Positions 1-8,861 of a stretch of DNA of 64,000 bases are shown here, in pieces. The stretch is from the NCBI GenBank assembly GCA_017515465.1, contig JAFWFV010000018.1, forward strand, positions 17,279 through 81,278, in the 5' to 3' direction. The notes under the pieces were generated by a model. It made no database searches, had not been told where the DNA came from, and saw only the letters and a program-made list of their open reading frames with translations. The position numbers were made by a program, and so were the translations under genes. This DNA is from Clostridiales bacterium (GTDB lineage: Bacteria; Bacillota; Clostridia; Saccharofermentanales; Saccharofermentanaceae). How positions within the stretch are numbered: position 1 is the first letter of the stretch; each line of letters begins with the position of its first letter.

Positions 1-1799
1 TCCTCCGTTGCCTTCTCTATGTTCTTGATTGTACCAAAATGAGAGAGCAAAATCTTTCTCTTCGAAGGTCCGATCCCCGGGATGTTCTCCAGGCGGTATC
101 TGATGTTCCTCTTGCCGGACAGCTTCCTCTGATATGTGATCGCAAATCTGTGGACCTCGTTCTAGACGGCAGTGAGGAACCTCAGGAGCGATATCTCCTC
201 ATCGGTGAGATCCTTTCTCTCCAGGGAGATCTGCTCGCCGTTTTCAAATACGATCCCCGCTGTCCTGTGACGGTCATTCTTGACCATGCCTGCCAGGAGT
301 ATGTTTTCCGTTCCTGGCATGGATCTGACGATCCCGGCAATTGCCGAAAGCTGGCCTTTGCCGCCGTCTGCCAGTATGAGATCCGGAAGGTCAAATCCAT
401 CGGACGAGTTGTGGGCAAACCTCCTGGACAGGGTCTCTCTCATGGAGGCGAAATCATCCTGGGTCACTACCTGTTTCATCTTGAACAGTCTGTAGGACTG
501 CTTGTCGGGTTTCCCGCCCTTAAAGACGACCATGCCGGAGCATATGTCATCGTTGCCGTGATTTGAAATGTCAAAGGATTCCACTCTCTTTATGCTGCCT
601 TCGGGTGCTCCCATGAGCTTTTCCAGATATCTGACGGGGGCTTCGGGATCAGCGCCTGCACCGCCTCCTCTCAGGATCCTCCTGACCATCATCTCGCGGG
701 CATTTCTCATGGCGAGCTGCGACAGTTCGCGGAGTTCACCTCTCTGTGCAACATGGATGCTGATCCTCCGTCCTGCCAGTTCTGACAGATACGAGGACAG
801 ATCAGATGAGGAATCCTCATCCAGGATATCTGAAGGCACTACCACCGTGGCAGGGATCCTGGGGGCATTCTCATAATACTGGGTTATAAATCCCTTCAGT
901 ATGTCCGGTGCATCTTCTGCGGTGCCGGTCATGAAATAGGTCGAGGAACCTACGACCCTTCCTTCCCTGACCTCCAGCTTGCGGACGCATGTCTCACCAG
1001 CATCAGAATAGATGCCTATTGCATCCACATCGCGCCTGATCTCCATGAACACATGCTGGTTTTTCCTGATATTTGCTATTGCGCTGAGCCTGTCCCTATA
1101 TACTGCAGCCTTCTCGAATTCCAGCTCCTCTGATGCCCGGGCCATCTCTATCCTGAGCTTTTCCGTTATACCTTCGTAATCGCCCTCAAAGAAGCTGACG
1201 ATCTGACGGATCATGGCCTGATAATCCTCTGCGGAAACATCTCCCGAGCAGGGAGCCATGCACTTACCTATATGATAGTTGAGGCAGGGTCTCTCCTTGC
1301 CGATGTCCCTGGGGAATACTTTCCTGCATCTCTTGAGAGGGAAGATGTTATCGATGGTCTTTATTACCTCGTAGAGGTCTGAATTCATGTAGGGACCATA
1401 GTAGAGGGCTCCGGCCTTTCTCATCTTCTCGTCAACCCTGAAGGATTTGAAGACCCTCGGGTACTGTTCGTTCAGTGTGATGCAAATATAGGGGTATCCC
1501 TTGTCATCCCTCAGGAGGATATTGTACTTGGGCTGGTATCTCTTGATGAGATTGGCCTCCAGCAGGAGAGCCTCGGATTCCGACCCTACGACCGTATATT
1601 CAAAATCAGCCACATGGCTGACCATCGCACGTACCTTGGGGTGGGCGATGGGGCCTGATGCGAAATAGCTCTTGAGCCTGTTCCTCAGTTTCTTGGCTTT
1701 GCCCACATAAATAATACATCCCGAAGAGTCCTTCATCAGGTAAACTCCGGGATCCTGTGGTACAGTATCTAATCTGGCGTCGAAATTTCCGTTCATCAT
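1..1799 (-). CDS. uvrC: UvrC, excinuclease ABC subunit C; 3' end outside window, in-frame TAG
   Basis: UvrC makes the dual incision in nucleotide excision repair with UvrB. The N-terminus carries the GIY-YIG nuclease (GVYLMKD and IIYVGKAKKLRNR, residues 18-43). A UVR UvrB-binding motif lies near residue 210-240 and the RNase H-like C-terminal nuclease follows. The frame reads 545 codons, then meets TAG at 162-164. Past the TAG the same frame continues without interruption to the window edge with the typical UvrC C-terminus: NEVHRFAITYQRKL and the helix-hairpin-helix ENIPGIGPSKRK. In relatives the TAG position is usually Gln or Arg (as in IQDEVHRF), so CAG to TAG is the simplest change. Two ATG codons are adjacent at 1799 and 1796, and the first overlaps the stop of the HPr-like gene (ATGA). 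Either a nonsense mutation, a sequencing error or suppression explains the stop; the family assignment is secure. Confidence 0.93.
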
Positions 1800-2056
1800 A
1801 CCTGAGGGTTTCTCAGGAAAGAAGCGAGACAGTCAACCGCTGCCTGTGCGTCATCGCCCTCAGCAGTGATCTCTATCTCAGCACCGTTCTCGATACCCAG
1901 GGACATAACGCCGAGCAGGCTCTTGGAATTGGCACGCCTTCCGCCTCTGACGAAATAGATCGTGCTCCTGAAAGAAGATGCCTTCTGGATAAGTGTTGCA
2001 ACCGCCTTCATCGCAAGTGCGTCTTCACAATTAAATACAACTGTCTCCTCAGCCAT
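1796..2056 (-). CDS. HPr/Crh-like protein lacking the catalytic histidine
   Basis: An 86-residue protein with the HPr fold pattern. The second half (RANSKSLLGVMSLG, then GAEIEITAEGDDAQAA) is a good HPr match and includes the Ser46-type site, the target of HPr kinase in this family. The segment that in HPr reads GLHARPA is here DALAMKAVA, so the His15 that accepts phosphate from Enzyme I is missing. It therefore cannot act as a PTS phosphocarrier. It resembles Crh, the regulatory HPr paralogue of Bacillus, in keeping Ser46 and losing His15. An ATG at 2068 is in frame, but the one at 2056 sits 5 nt after GGAGGGG and is the likely start. It is followed by uvrC with a 4-nt overlap, and a strong promoter lies upstream. 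Confidence 0.85.
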   Translation of the reverse strand: MAEETVVFNCEDALAMKAVATLIQKASSFRSTIYFVRGGRRANSKSLLGVMSLGIENGAEIEITAEGDDAQAAVDCLASFLRNPQV

Positions 2057-2097
2057 ATTCCCCTCCATACAGAATGAGATATCATAGAACAGAGTAA

Positions 2098-2126
2098 AGT
2101 ATATTTTTGTAAATGACCTAAGTCAA
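2098..2126 (-). promoter_or_regulatory. Sigma-A-type promoter for the HPr-like gene and uvrC
   Basis: On the minus strand TTGACT (2126-2121), a 17-nt spacer and TATACT (2103-2098) form a near-consensus promoter about 40 nt upstream of the HPr-like start codon. Confidence 0.75.
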
Positions 2127-2207
2127 CATTTCCAGGACCAATGAAACCAATTTCGACATTATGGTTCAAATATCAAAAAAGTGATAAATTATTTTGTTCA
2201 AATTGCC

Positions 2208-2654
2208 TTATGAGATCTCCATGCTCATGAGCAGGGCGTTCCTGCCGGGGCCGTAATAATCACCGCGGCGGTTATATTCCGTAAAGCCCAGTTTTCCATA
2301 CAGGGCCATCGCAGCAGCGTTGGTATCCTCCACCTCGAGGAACACCTTGCGGACCCCTTTCCGCTTCAGTTCATCCAGGGCAAATTCCATGAGCTTTCTG
2401 CCGATGCCCTCTCTCCTTCTGGCTGCTGTCACGGCGAGGTTTCCTATCTCCGCCTCATCCAGGACGCAGGATACTCCCACATATCCCGAACCTTCCGCGA
2501 TAACGGCAAAGGAGAATGTCCCTTGCTCATCACCTTTGTATTCCAGCAGCCTTGATATGGCATCTTCCGCCCACGGGTGCCAGATGCATTCCTTTTCCAG
2601 CTCCATTATGAATTCCAGATCGCCCTGATCTGCAAAGCGGATGGCGGGGATCAT
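2208..2654 (-). CDS. rimI: RimI-like GNAT N-acetyltransferase
   Basis: A 148-residue GNAT-fold acetyltransferase. RimI acetylates the N-terminal alanine of ribosomal protein S18. The acetyl-CoA-binding segment ARRREGIGRKLM matches the R/Q-x-x-G-x-G/A motif near residue 85, preceded by the strand IGNLAVTA and followed by the RimI-like signatures FLEVEDTNAAAMALYGKLGF and RRGDYY. The ATG at 2654 overlaps the tsaB stop (ATGA), so I prefer it over the longer in-frame start at 2687. It is the last gene of a tsaE-tsaB-rimI unit, the usual Firmicutes order; tsaD is not in the window. A related protein acetyltransferase role cannot be excluded by sequence alone. Confidence 0.88.
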   Translation of the reverse strand: MIPAIRFADQGDLEFIMELEKECIWHPWAEDAISRLLEYKGDEQGTFSFAVIAEGSGYVGVSCVLDEAEIGNLAVTAARRREGIGRKLMEFALDELKRKGVRKVFLEVEDTNAAAMALYGKLGFTEYNRRGDYYGPGRNALLMSMEIS

Positions 2655-3343
2655 TTCTTGAATCTCTCTGCCTGGGATACGGCGCAATACCTGGCCGTTA
2701 CCTGCTCAGCGGGTATGAGGTCAGGTTCGATCCTGGCGGCCTTGGCGATCCCGGACGGGAGTATGACCGCGCCCTTGGCATATTCGGCCCTGACGCCTGC
2801 CTCATCCATGAATTCGCGGAGGGTGTCCGCGCCATCGCCCACGACTATGATCCTGGGCTTGCTCGACCCTGCCATCAGTTTGACCTCGTGGACCAAGTCA
2901 TAGGCATTATATGCATTTTCCTCGATGATCTGCTCATTCGTCCTGGCATTGAGCATCTGGGCAAATACCCTCTTGTTGCGGGCATCAAAGCAGGGGATGA
3001 AATATGTGTTCCTCCCCTGGTCATCGGCGATCTCGCAGGACAGCGCCAGAGCCAGTGTGGATGATACCGGAACCACCTGTTTCCCCGCTGCCAGGGCCAT
3101 GCCCTTTACGGCAGAAATGCCGATCCTGATGCCGGTAAAGGATCCCGGTCCTACACAGACCGCAAAGTAATCTATCTGATCGAAGCTCATTCCGGCCTGC
3201 TCCATCACCCTCGACACGAGAGGCATGAAAGTCTCCGAATGGGTCCTCTTATCGTTGCACACTTCGTATGCGACGGGCTTCTTCCCGTCAAAGATCCCCG
3301 CACAGCAAGTGGAATTGGAAGTATCGGCAGCAAGAACTATCAC
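2651..3343 (-). CDS. tsaB: TsaB, tRNA t6A modification protein
   Basis: A 230-residue actin-like ATPase-fold protein of the TsaB (YeaZ) family, the partner of TsaD in making N6-threonylcarbamoyladenosine at tRNA position 37. The N-terminal phosphate-1-like segment VLAADTSNSTCC and the VGPGSFTGIRIG motif near residue 64 are family hallmarks. The start is GTG at 3343, inside the tsaE stop (GTGA, 4-nt overlap), which indicates translational coupling. It overlaps rimI at its 3' end in the same way. Confidence 0.93.
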   Translation of the reverse strand: MIVLAADTSNSTCCAGIFDGKKPVAYEVCNDKRTHSETFMPLVSRVMEQAGMSFDQIDYFAVCVGPGSFTGIRIGISAVKGMALAAGKQVVPVSSTLALALSCEIADDQGRNTYFIPCFDARNKRVFAQMLNARTNEQIIEENAYNAYDLVHEVKLMAGSSKPRIIVVGDGADTLREFMDEAGVRAEYAKGAVILPSGIAKAARIEPDLIPAEQVTARYCAVSQAERFKK

Positions 3344-3804
3344 AGATCCATCTCCTTTATGATCCTGCCCATACCGGGCGCTCTGTCGTCGGATATCTCT
3401 ATCGTGAAATTCCTCTCATCGCCGGTGCCGGTGATCTCTATCCCTATGACATTTTCCGGCAGGATATCCGAAATGATGTTGCTCCACTCTATCACGCATA
3501 CTCCGTCCCTGTCAAAGTACTCGTCAAAACCTGAGCGGAGGAAATCCTCGCTGTCTGACAGTCTGTATGTATCAAAGTGGAATACGGGAAGCCTGCCGTC
3601 GTATTCGTTTACGATGGTAAATGTGGGAGAGGATACAAAGGATGTGGAGTTCAGCCCTCTGGCCAGTCCCCTGGTAAAACATGTCTTGCCTGCACCCAGA
3701 TCGCCGTCCAGAGTAATGATATCGCCGGCTCTCAATATGGCGGCGATACGTGATGCGAATTCTTCAGTCTGTCCGGCAGATGATGTCCTGAGTACGAATT
3801 TCAA
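3340..3804 (-). CDS. tsaE: TsaE, tRNA t6A ATPase
   Basis: A 154-residue P-loop ATPase that drives the TsaBD complex in t6A synthesis. The Walker A motif GDLGAGKT lies at about residues 34-41, SPTFTIVNEY near 59 and the Walker B-like HFDTYRL near 75, all typical for TsaE. The reading frame opens with TTG at 3804; AAGG lies 5 nt upstream and no ATG occurs before the conserved part, so TTG is the likely start. It follows the EAL-domain gene by 7 nt and overlaps tsaB. Confidence 0.92.
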   Translation of the reverse strand: MKFVLRTSSAGQTEEFASRIAAILRAGDIITLDGDLGAGKTCFTRGLARGLNSTSFVSSPTFTIVNEYDGRLPVFHFDTYRLSDSEDFLRSGFDEYFDRDGVCVIEWSNIISDILPENVIGIEITGTGDERNFTIEISDDRAPGMGRIIKEMDL

Positions 3805-3811
3805 GGAGACC

Positions 3812-6331
3812 TTACTGACCTCTTTCCTTGAAATACTTATTCTCGAAGTTGAATACAGTCAGGGGCTTGCTGAAATAGTAGCCCTGAAAAATGTCGGCAC
3901 CCATGTTCCTGATGATGTTGACCTGGTTCTCGTTCTCGACACCCTCTACTACGACACGCATGTTGATGGAGTGAACGAGTGTTGTGACGGCGGAGATAAA
4001 CGACTTGTTAAAGCTGTCAGTCTCAACGTCGTCTACGAATGTCTTGTCTATCTTGATCTCGTCAACGGGAAGTTCCTTGAGATAGTTAAATGATGAGTAG
4101 CCTGTACCGAAATCATCGAGGGCGACCCTGACGTGCTCACTCCTCAGCTTGATGAAGTTACGCTTACTCATAGCCAGGTTTTTCATAAGGGACGTCTCTG
4201 TGATCTCTATAAGGATGTTCTGGGGAGGAAGCCCGTATTTCTTGAGCATTCCCAGGACCTTGTTGGCGAAATCACGCTTGACGATATCGTCAGCCGTTAC
4301 GTTGATGTGCACGTAAAATGCCTTGGGGGCACCGTTATTGATCCATGTGGCACACTGGGCGATCGCCTGTTCCAGGATCCATGTGCCTACGATCTCCATC
4401 TGGTCAGTGGATTCCAGCGCACCTACGACCCTCTCGGGGTTTACGATCTCGCCGGTATCGGATACCCATCTGAGCAGTGCCTCCGCACCCTCGAGCTTGC
4501 CTGTCTTGGCGTGGATGAGAGGCTGGTAATGGAGCTGGAAACTCTCCATGTTGTTACGGATGGACTGCAGGATCTGATGCTCAAAGTCGAGTCTCTCCTT
4601 GAGTTCTCTCTTGTCCGTAGGAGAGTAGACTGCGTACTTGAGGTTCTTGTCCTTCTTGACCTTGTGCAGGGCTATCTCTGCATTGACCAGCAGCTCGTCT
4701 ATGGTGGATCCGCTGTAGGGATAAAGCGATGCGGATAGACCGAGGGAAACGAAGAATGATCCGAATCCCGTATCGACGGGTTCGGTTGTCAGTTCCTGGA
4801 GCATGTCCATATATTCACCGACGGTCTTCCTGGTGGCGTGGGGCCAGAGGATGACGAATACGTCGACGCCGCTGTGGTACAGCTTTGCATCCTTGGGCAG
4901 GTTGGCATTGAGTATATCCGACAGGCAGATCAGGATCTCGTTTCCTGCGGATCTGCCGTATCTGTCATTAAAACTATGGAATCCGTTGATGTCGCACATT
5001 ACGACGGCAGCGGACAGGAGATCCTTGTTGCGGATCATTTCCTTTGCATCAGTAAGGAGTTTGTCCCTCATGGGGAGTCCGGTAAGTTCGTTAAGCGAGT
5101 CAGCCTTCTCCACGCTCTCCCTGGTCTCGTTCATGGATGTCATGTCAAAGAGGGTTCCTACGCAGATGCTGTCCTTGGTGCCTTCATCCACATATGTCTT
5201 GCCCCTGCATGCGATCCACATGACCTTGCCGTTCTGATTCCTGATCCTGACCTCGAAGGAGTATCTGTCAACATTGCCGTCAAAGATCCTGTTGATGATC
5301 GCTATGAACCTGTCCTTGTCAGCATCGATGACCTTGGCAGCGATGGGGTCGACACAATCATCCCTGTACTCCAGCTTTGCTTCCTCGAAAAGTTCCCTGA
5401 TGTTCTCGGAAAAAGTGAGGATCTTGCGTTTTATGTCGTACTGGAACGTGATGGCCTCAGTACCTTCGATGATGTTCCTCCTGAGCTGCTCCTTGCGGAT
5501 CAGGTCCGTGATATCGGTGAACGAACCGGAGATATATCTCAGGTCTTTCTTGTCACTATGCCTGGTGATGTCTTCCTGGATCCTGCTGGAATCCTGATCG
5601 GACAGTCCGTTGCATCTCAGATACAGCTTGCCCTTGGCAGGCGCCATTGCCGTGATGACAACATCCTCAGGCAGGGAGTGGTTCTTGATATAGTACTCAA
5701 AGATCCCCGTCAGTTTTTCGAACTGGTCGGGATCTATGTAGTCTGCCAGGCCCTTCCTGAAATCGTCTATCTTCCATGAGGGAAGAGCAAAATCACTGGT
5801 GAACTTGTCATTGACATAAAGGGAATTGTCTGCAAAATCGATGATAAAGAAATACTCGTTGAGGGAACCTGAGAACAGCTGTCTGGCACATCTCTCCATC
5901 CTGCTTACAGGCTGCTCGAGGATAATGCCGATTATGTATTTGTCCCCAACCTTGCTGACCTGTCTGCAGTTCATGGTGACATGCTCCACATCATATGCCG
6001 TATAGTTCATGTCGAAATAGATGGTAACATCCTCGACTACGCCTATGGCCAGGTCCTTGAATATGATGTCCAGCTGGGATTTGACCTTTCCCCTGAACTC
6101 ATCGGTCACATACTGCAGGAATGCATCGATCACGACACCCTCTGAGACGGTGCCTCCCATGATCTTTCTCATTCCGTCAGTGAAATAAAGGAGTTTTTCC
6201 TTGGGGTCGTATACAAAGCCACAGAGCATGAAAGAGGATACGATATCCATGAAATCGCCCAGATTCGTCCTGTTGAGAATCTTGAGCTTTTCTTCTCTAC
6301 TACCAAACAATTCAAGATTGTGCTCGGACAT
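3812..6331 (-). CDS. PAS-GGDEF(degenerate)-EAL protein, probable c-di-GMP phosphodiesterase
   Basis: An 839-residue soluble protein with no clear membrane segment. The N-terminal ~410 residues look like PAS-type sensory domains; a PAC-like stretch is visible near residues 350-400. A GGDEF domain follows (start LTGLPMRDKLL), but its signature loop reads SGVDV instead of GGDEF/GGEEF, so cyclase activity is not expected. The C-terminal EAL domain (about 590-835) keeps the residues needed for c-di-GMP hydrolysis: EALLRW at 617, HINVT, EITET, ALDDFGTGYSS near 737-747, IKIDKTFV, EGVE and QGYYFSKPL. I infer a phosphodiesterase, with the GGDEF remnant possibly binding GTP as a regulator. The ATG at 6331 has AGGAG 11-12 nt upstream. 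It precedes tsaE by 7 nt, so the t6A genes may share its transcript. The sensed signal is unknown. Confidence 0.88.
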   Translation of the reverse strand: MSEHNLELFGSREEKLKILNRTNLGDFMDIVSSFMLCGFVYDPKEKLLYFTDGMRKIMGGTVSEGVVIDAFLQYVTDEFRGKVKSQLDIIFKDLAIGVVEDVTIYFDMNYTAYDVEHVTMNCRQVSKVGDKYIIGIILEQPVSRMERCARQLFSGSLNEYFFIIDFADNSLYVNDKFTSDFALPSWKIDDFRKGLADYIDPDQFEKLTGIFEYYIKNHSLPEDVVITAMAPAKGKLYLRCNGLSDQDSSRIQEDITRHSDKKDLRYISGSFTDITDLIRKEQLRRNIIEGTEAITFQYDIKRKILTFSENIRELFEEAKLEYRDDCVDPIAAKVIDADKDRFIAIINRIFDGNVDRYSFEVRIRNQNGKVMWIACRGKTYVDEGTKDSICVGTLFDMTSMNETRESVEKADSLNELTGLPMRDKLLTDAKEMIRNKDLLSAAVVMCDINGFHSFNDRYGRSAGNEILICLSDILNANLPKDAKLYHSGVDVFVILWPHATRKTVGEYMDMLQELTTEPVDTGFGSFFVSLGLSASLYPYSGSTIDELLVNAEIALHKVKKDKNLKYAVYSPTDKRELKERLDFEHQILQSIRNNMESFQLHYQPLIHAKTGKLEGAEALLRWVSDTGEIVNPERVVGALESTDQMEIVGTWILEQAIAQCATWINNGAPKAFYVHINVTADDIVKRDFANKVLGMLKKYGLPPQNILIEITETSLMKNLAMSKRNFIKLRSEHVRVALDDFGTGYSSFNYLKELPVDEIKIDKTFVDDVETDSFNKSFISAVTTLVHSINMRVVVEGVENENQVNIIRNMGADIFQGYYFSKPLTVFNFENKYFKERGQ

Positions 6332-6398
6332 GCAAGACAGACTCCTAGTATTCTATAAAGAAGATTTTAACAGATTTAAACTGTGATTATAAGACCCC

Positions 6399-7229
6399 TT
6401 ACATTACATCCTTGCGTCTTTTTACAATGATGTCATATATGTCTTTTTTGTTAGCGCCCGTCCTGGATGCAACTTCTGCTGCGATCTCCTTGGTCGACAT
6501 CCCGGTTCCCTCAAGCTGTGCGATAAGACTGTCTATATCACACTCTTCCTCCTCACGGGTTTCGCTTAGGGGCTCAAGGCACAGAACGAACTCGCCCTTC
6601 GGTGGGGTATTCTCAAAATAAGCCTTAGCTTCATTTACGTTCATCCTTATGACCTGCTCGTATTTCTTGGTCAGTTCACGGCAGAATGCACACATGTTGT
6701 CACCAAATCCCGCGCCGATGAGCTCATCGATAAGCTTGTTCAGCCTGTGGGGAGCCTCATAGATGACCATTGTCTCCCTGTATTCCCTGAGTCTTTCCAG
6801 ACGCTGCCTGCGGGGCTTGCTCTCCGAGGGGAGGAATCCTTCGAAGTGATAATATCTGGTATCCAGGCCGCTGAGGACCAGTGCTGATATGGCAGCAACG
6901 GGACCGGGAACTACGGACACATCCACGCCTTCATCGATGCATAGCCTGACCAGATCCTGGCCGGGATCGCTGATCGAGGGCATGCCGGCATCTGAGACCA
7001 GACTCACGGTCAGGCCTTCCTTCATCATCCTGACGAGCACCGGGCCCTTGGCCGCCTTGTTATGTTCATGATAGGAAAACAGTTTGCCGCTGATCCCCAT
7101 CTGCGACAGCAGCAGTCCGGTCCTTCTGGTATCCTCGCATGCGATAACATCCGAGGCAGACAGCACCTCTTTTGCACGGGGTGACATATCACCCAGGTTT
7201 CCGATGGGTGTTCCGACTAGATAAAGCAA
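6399..7229 (-). CDS. rsmI: RsmI, 16S rRNA (cytidine1402-2'-O)-methyltransferase
   Basis: A 276-residue tetrapyrrole-methylase-fold enzyme that 2'-O-methylates C1402 of 16S rRNA in the decoding centre using SAM. Family motifs are VGTPIGNLGDMSPRA at the N-terminus, CEDTRRTGLLL, SLVSDAGMPSISDPG near residue 80, VVPGPVAAISAL and FEGFLP. The start is TTG at 7229, with GAAGGAG about 10 nt upstream and the VGTPIGNL motif right behind it, so no later codon fits. It overlaps the end of trmN6 by 13 nt. This is the last gene of the long leftward operon, as in the Bacillus yabA-yabB-yabC region. Confidence 0.94.
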   Translation of the reverse strand: MLYLVGTPIGNLGDMSPRAKEVLSASDVIACEDTRRTGLLLSQMGISGKLFSYHEHNKAAKGPVLVRMMKEGLTVSLVSDAGMPSISDPGQDLVRLCIDEGVDVSVVPGPVAAISALVLSGLDTRYYHFEGFLPSESKPRRQRLERLREYRETMVIYEAPHRLNKLIDELIGAGFGDNMCAFCRELTKKYEQVIRMNVNEAKAYFENTPPKGEFVLCLEPLSETREEEECDIDSLIAQLEGTGMSTKEIAAEVASRTGANKKDIYDIIVKRRKDVM

Positions 7230-7999
7230 TCCTTGTGTTCTCCTTCGTAGATCCCGTTCATCCTGTCCGCATCGTCAAGGAACAGAGGCGGAAGGATCCT
7301 GATCTTTGACCTGTTATTTCCTACCCTGCCTGCGATCAGTATCGAAGACGCCTCCCTGCCCTGTTTGGGATGGACAGGAAGGAGCCGGGTGGGACTGATG
7401 TTCATGTTATCCATCAGGCTCATTACTTCAGTCAGCCTGTCGGCCTTCATTACCATTATAATATGTCCCGTCGAGGGTATCACCCTGGACTTGGATGCCC
7501 TGAGGAAATCCTCCAGGCCGCCGTTTTCTTCGAACCTGCCAGCCAGTTTCTCCCCGGATGACTTTGCAGGATCTGTCCTGACGTTATTCTGTGCATTAAA
7601 AAATGGCGGGTTGGAAAATACCACGTCATACTGTCTCTGTTTTATCTCGCCGGGAAATGACCTGATGTCGCAGTTAAATGCCCTTACCCTGTCCTCCACA
7701 CCGTTGGCGGAGATGTTGAGCCTTAGTACGTCACAGGGAACATCCATTATCTCGCAGCAGTCGATGGTACAGTCAGGAAGCCTGGCAGCGACGCACATGG
7801 CAGCTCCCCCGCAGCCTGATCCCAGTTCCAGAAAAGACGTGCTGCGGTAAGCGCCGCCTTTGTCCTTTCTCGCAAATGAAGCTGCAAACCAGGCCAGAAG
7901 GACACTGTCCGTCCCGAACCTGAACCCGTCCTTCTGCTGGTAGAGGATAAAATCCCTCCTGCCGATATTATCAAGCGTCAGGTTATCAGGATCTGTCAT
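7217..7999 (-). CDS. TrmN6-like tRNA1(Val) A37 N6-methyltransferase (YabB/YfiC family)
   Basis: About 260 residues of a class I SAM-dependent methyltransferase. The N-terminus DFILYQQKDGFRFGTDSVLLAWF is typical of the YfiC/YabB family. ELGSGCGGAAMCVAARLP is the SAM-binding motif I, and SNPPFF is the (N/D)PPY-type catalytic motif of N6-adenine methyltransferases. A longer frame is open to 8056, but the ATG at 7999, which overlaps the end of ricT by 14 nt, gives the expected N-terminus. It ends with TAG, one of only two TAG stops in the window, at a normal family length. Its place between ricT and rsmI matches Bacillus yabB. Confidence 0.87.
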   Translation of the reverse strand: MTDPDNLTLDNIGRRDFILYQQKDGFRFGTDSVLLAWFAASFARKDKGGAYRSTSFLELGSGCGGAAMCVAARLPDCTIDCCEIMDVPCDVLRLNISANGVEDRVRAFNCDIRSFPGEIKQRQYDVVFSNPPFFNAQNNVRTDPAKSSGEKLAGRFEENGGLEDFLRASKSRVIPSTGHIIMVMKADRLTEVMSLMDNMNISPTRLLPVHPKQGREASSILIAGRVGNNRSKIRILPPLFLDDADRMNGIYEGEHKDCFI

Positions 8000-8861
8000 C
8001 TCTGTCGTTCTTTTTGGCGGGACACTTCTCACAGTTGTGCTCAGGAGCCTCAACATTCAGAGGAGCGATATCCTCCCACCTGTACTTCTCGATCTCAGTT
8101 GCCTCATCGTTGGTGAACTTTACTGAGACCTCCTCGGAGATGAGGGATACGTCAGTTACTATGCCAAAGCCCAGAGGAGTCTTGATCTTCCTGCCTACCT
8201 TGGGCAGGCGCTTAAGGGCCTCCTCGTATGCTTCCTTCTCAAACTGCAGGCAGCACATGAGCCTGCCGCAGGCGCCGTTGAGCTTGCTGGGATTCAGGGC
8301 CAGACCCTGATCCCTGGCCATGCGGAGAGTAACGGGAGCGAAGTGGTTCAAAAACGTGCAGCAGCACATCTCCCTGCCGCATATTCCTATGCCGCCTACC
8401 AGCTTTGCCTCATCCCTGGATCCGATCTGTCTGAGCTCGATCCTGACATGGAATTCAGACGCGAGCCTCTTGACCAGTTCACGGAAATCCACTCTGTTAT
8501 CAGCCGTGAAATAGAAGACTACCTTCTTACCGTCAAATGCGAACACCGTATCGCAGAGGTTCATATCGAGACCGAGCTCTTCTATGAACTTCTGGCACTT
8601 TGCATTGGCTTCCTTTTCCCTGGCCTGCTTATCCTCATATACGGCCAGTTCCTCAGGAGTTGCCTTGCGCAGGACGGGGATGAGGCTGTCGCCATCCTCC
8701 TTGCCGTCGATCACATAGGGAGATTCGATGACATGTGCCATATCCTCGCCCAGGTTGGTATTGACCATGACCTTGTCGCCTATCTTAAGGCTCATTCCGT
8801 CACATCTGTATCTGTAAACACGACCCGCTTCCCTGAAGCGGCAATTGACTACCTTTGTCAT
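7986..8861 (-). CDS. ricT: RicT (YaaT), PSP1-domain protein
   Basis: A 291-residue PSP1-domain protein. In Bacillus, RicT (YaaT) acts with RicA and RicF in a complex carrying Fe-S clusters that promotes RNase Y-dependent mRNA maturation and affects sporulation and biofilm development. The cysteine-rich motifs CGREMCCCTFL (near residue 175) and CGRLMCCLQFE (near 210) are the family signature and the likely cluster ligands; a further C-x-x-C lies near the C-terminus (NCEKCPAKK). The ATG at 8861 overlaps the holB stop by 4 nt. Gene order holB-ricT-trmN6 is conserved with Bacillus. Confidence 0.93.
   Translation of the reverse strand: MTKVVNCRFREAGRVYRYRCDGMSLKIGDKVMVNTNLGEDMAHVIESPYVIDGKEDGDSLIPVLRKATPEELAVYEDKQAREKEANAKCQKFIEELGLDMNLCDTVFAFDGKKVVFYFTADNRVDFRELVKRLASEFHVRIELRQIGSRDEAKLVGGIGICGREMCCCTFLNHFAPVTLRMARDQGLALNPSKLNGACGRLMCCLQFEKEAYEEALKRLPKVGRKIKTPLGFGIVTDVSLISEEVSVKFTNDEATEIEKYRWEDIAPLNVEAPEHNCEKCPAKKNDRDDRS

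Noticed and set aside
4838..5779. Long antisense reading frames opposite real genes (also 8855-9763 and 39534-40436).
   Set aside because: They lie on conserved genes, lack domains and ribosome binding sites, and come from codon bias of the true frame.
7217..7229. TAG at the end of trmN6 as evidence for TAG recoding.
   Set aside because: The protein already has its normal length and the stop overlaps the rsmI start; TAG works as a normal stop here.
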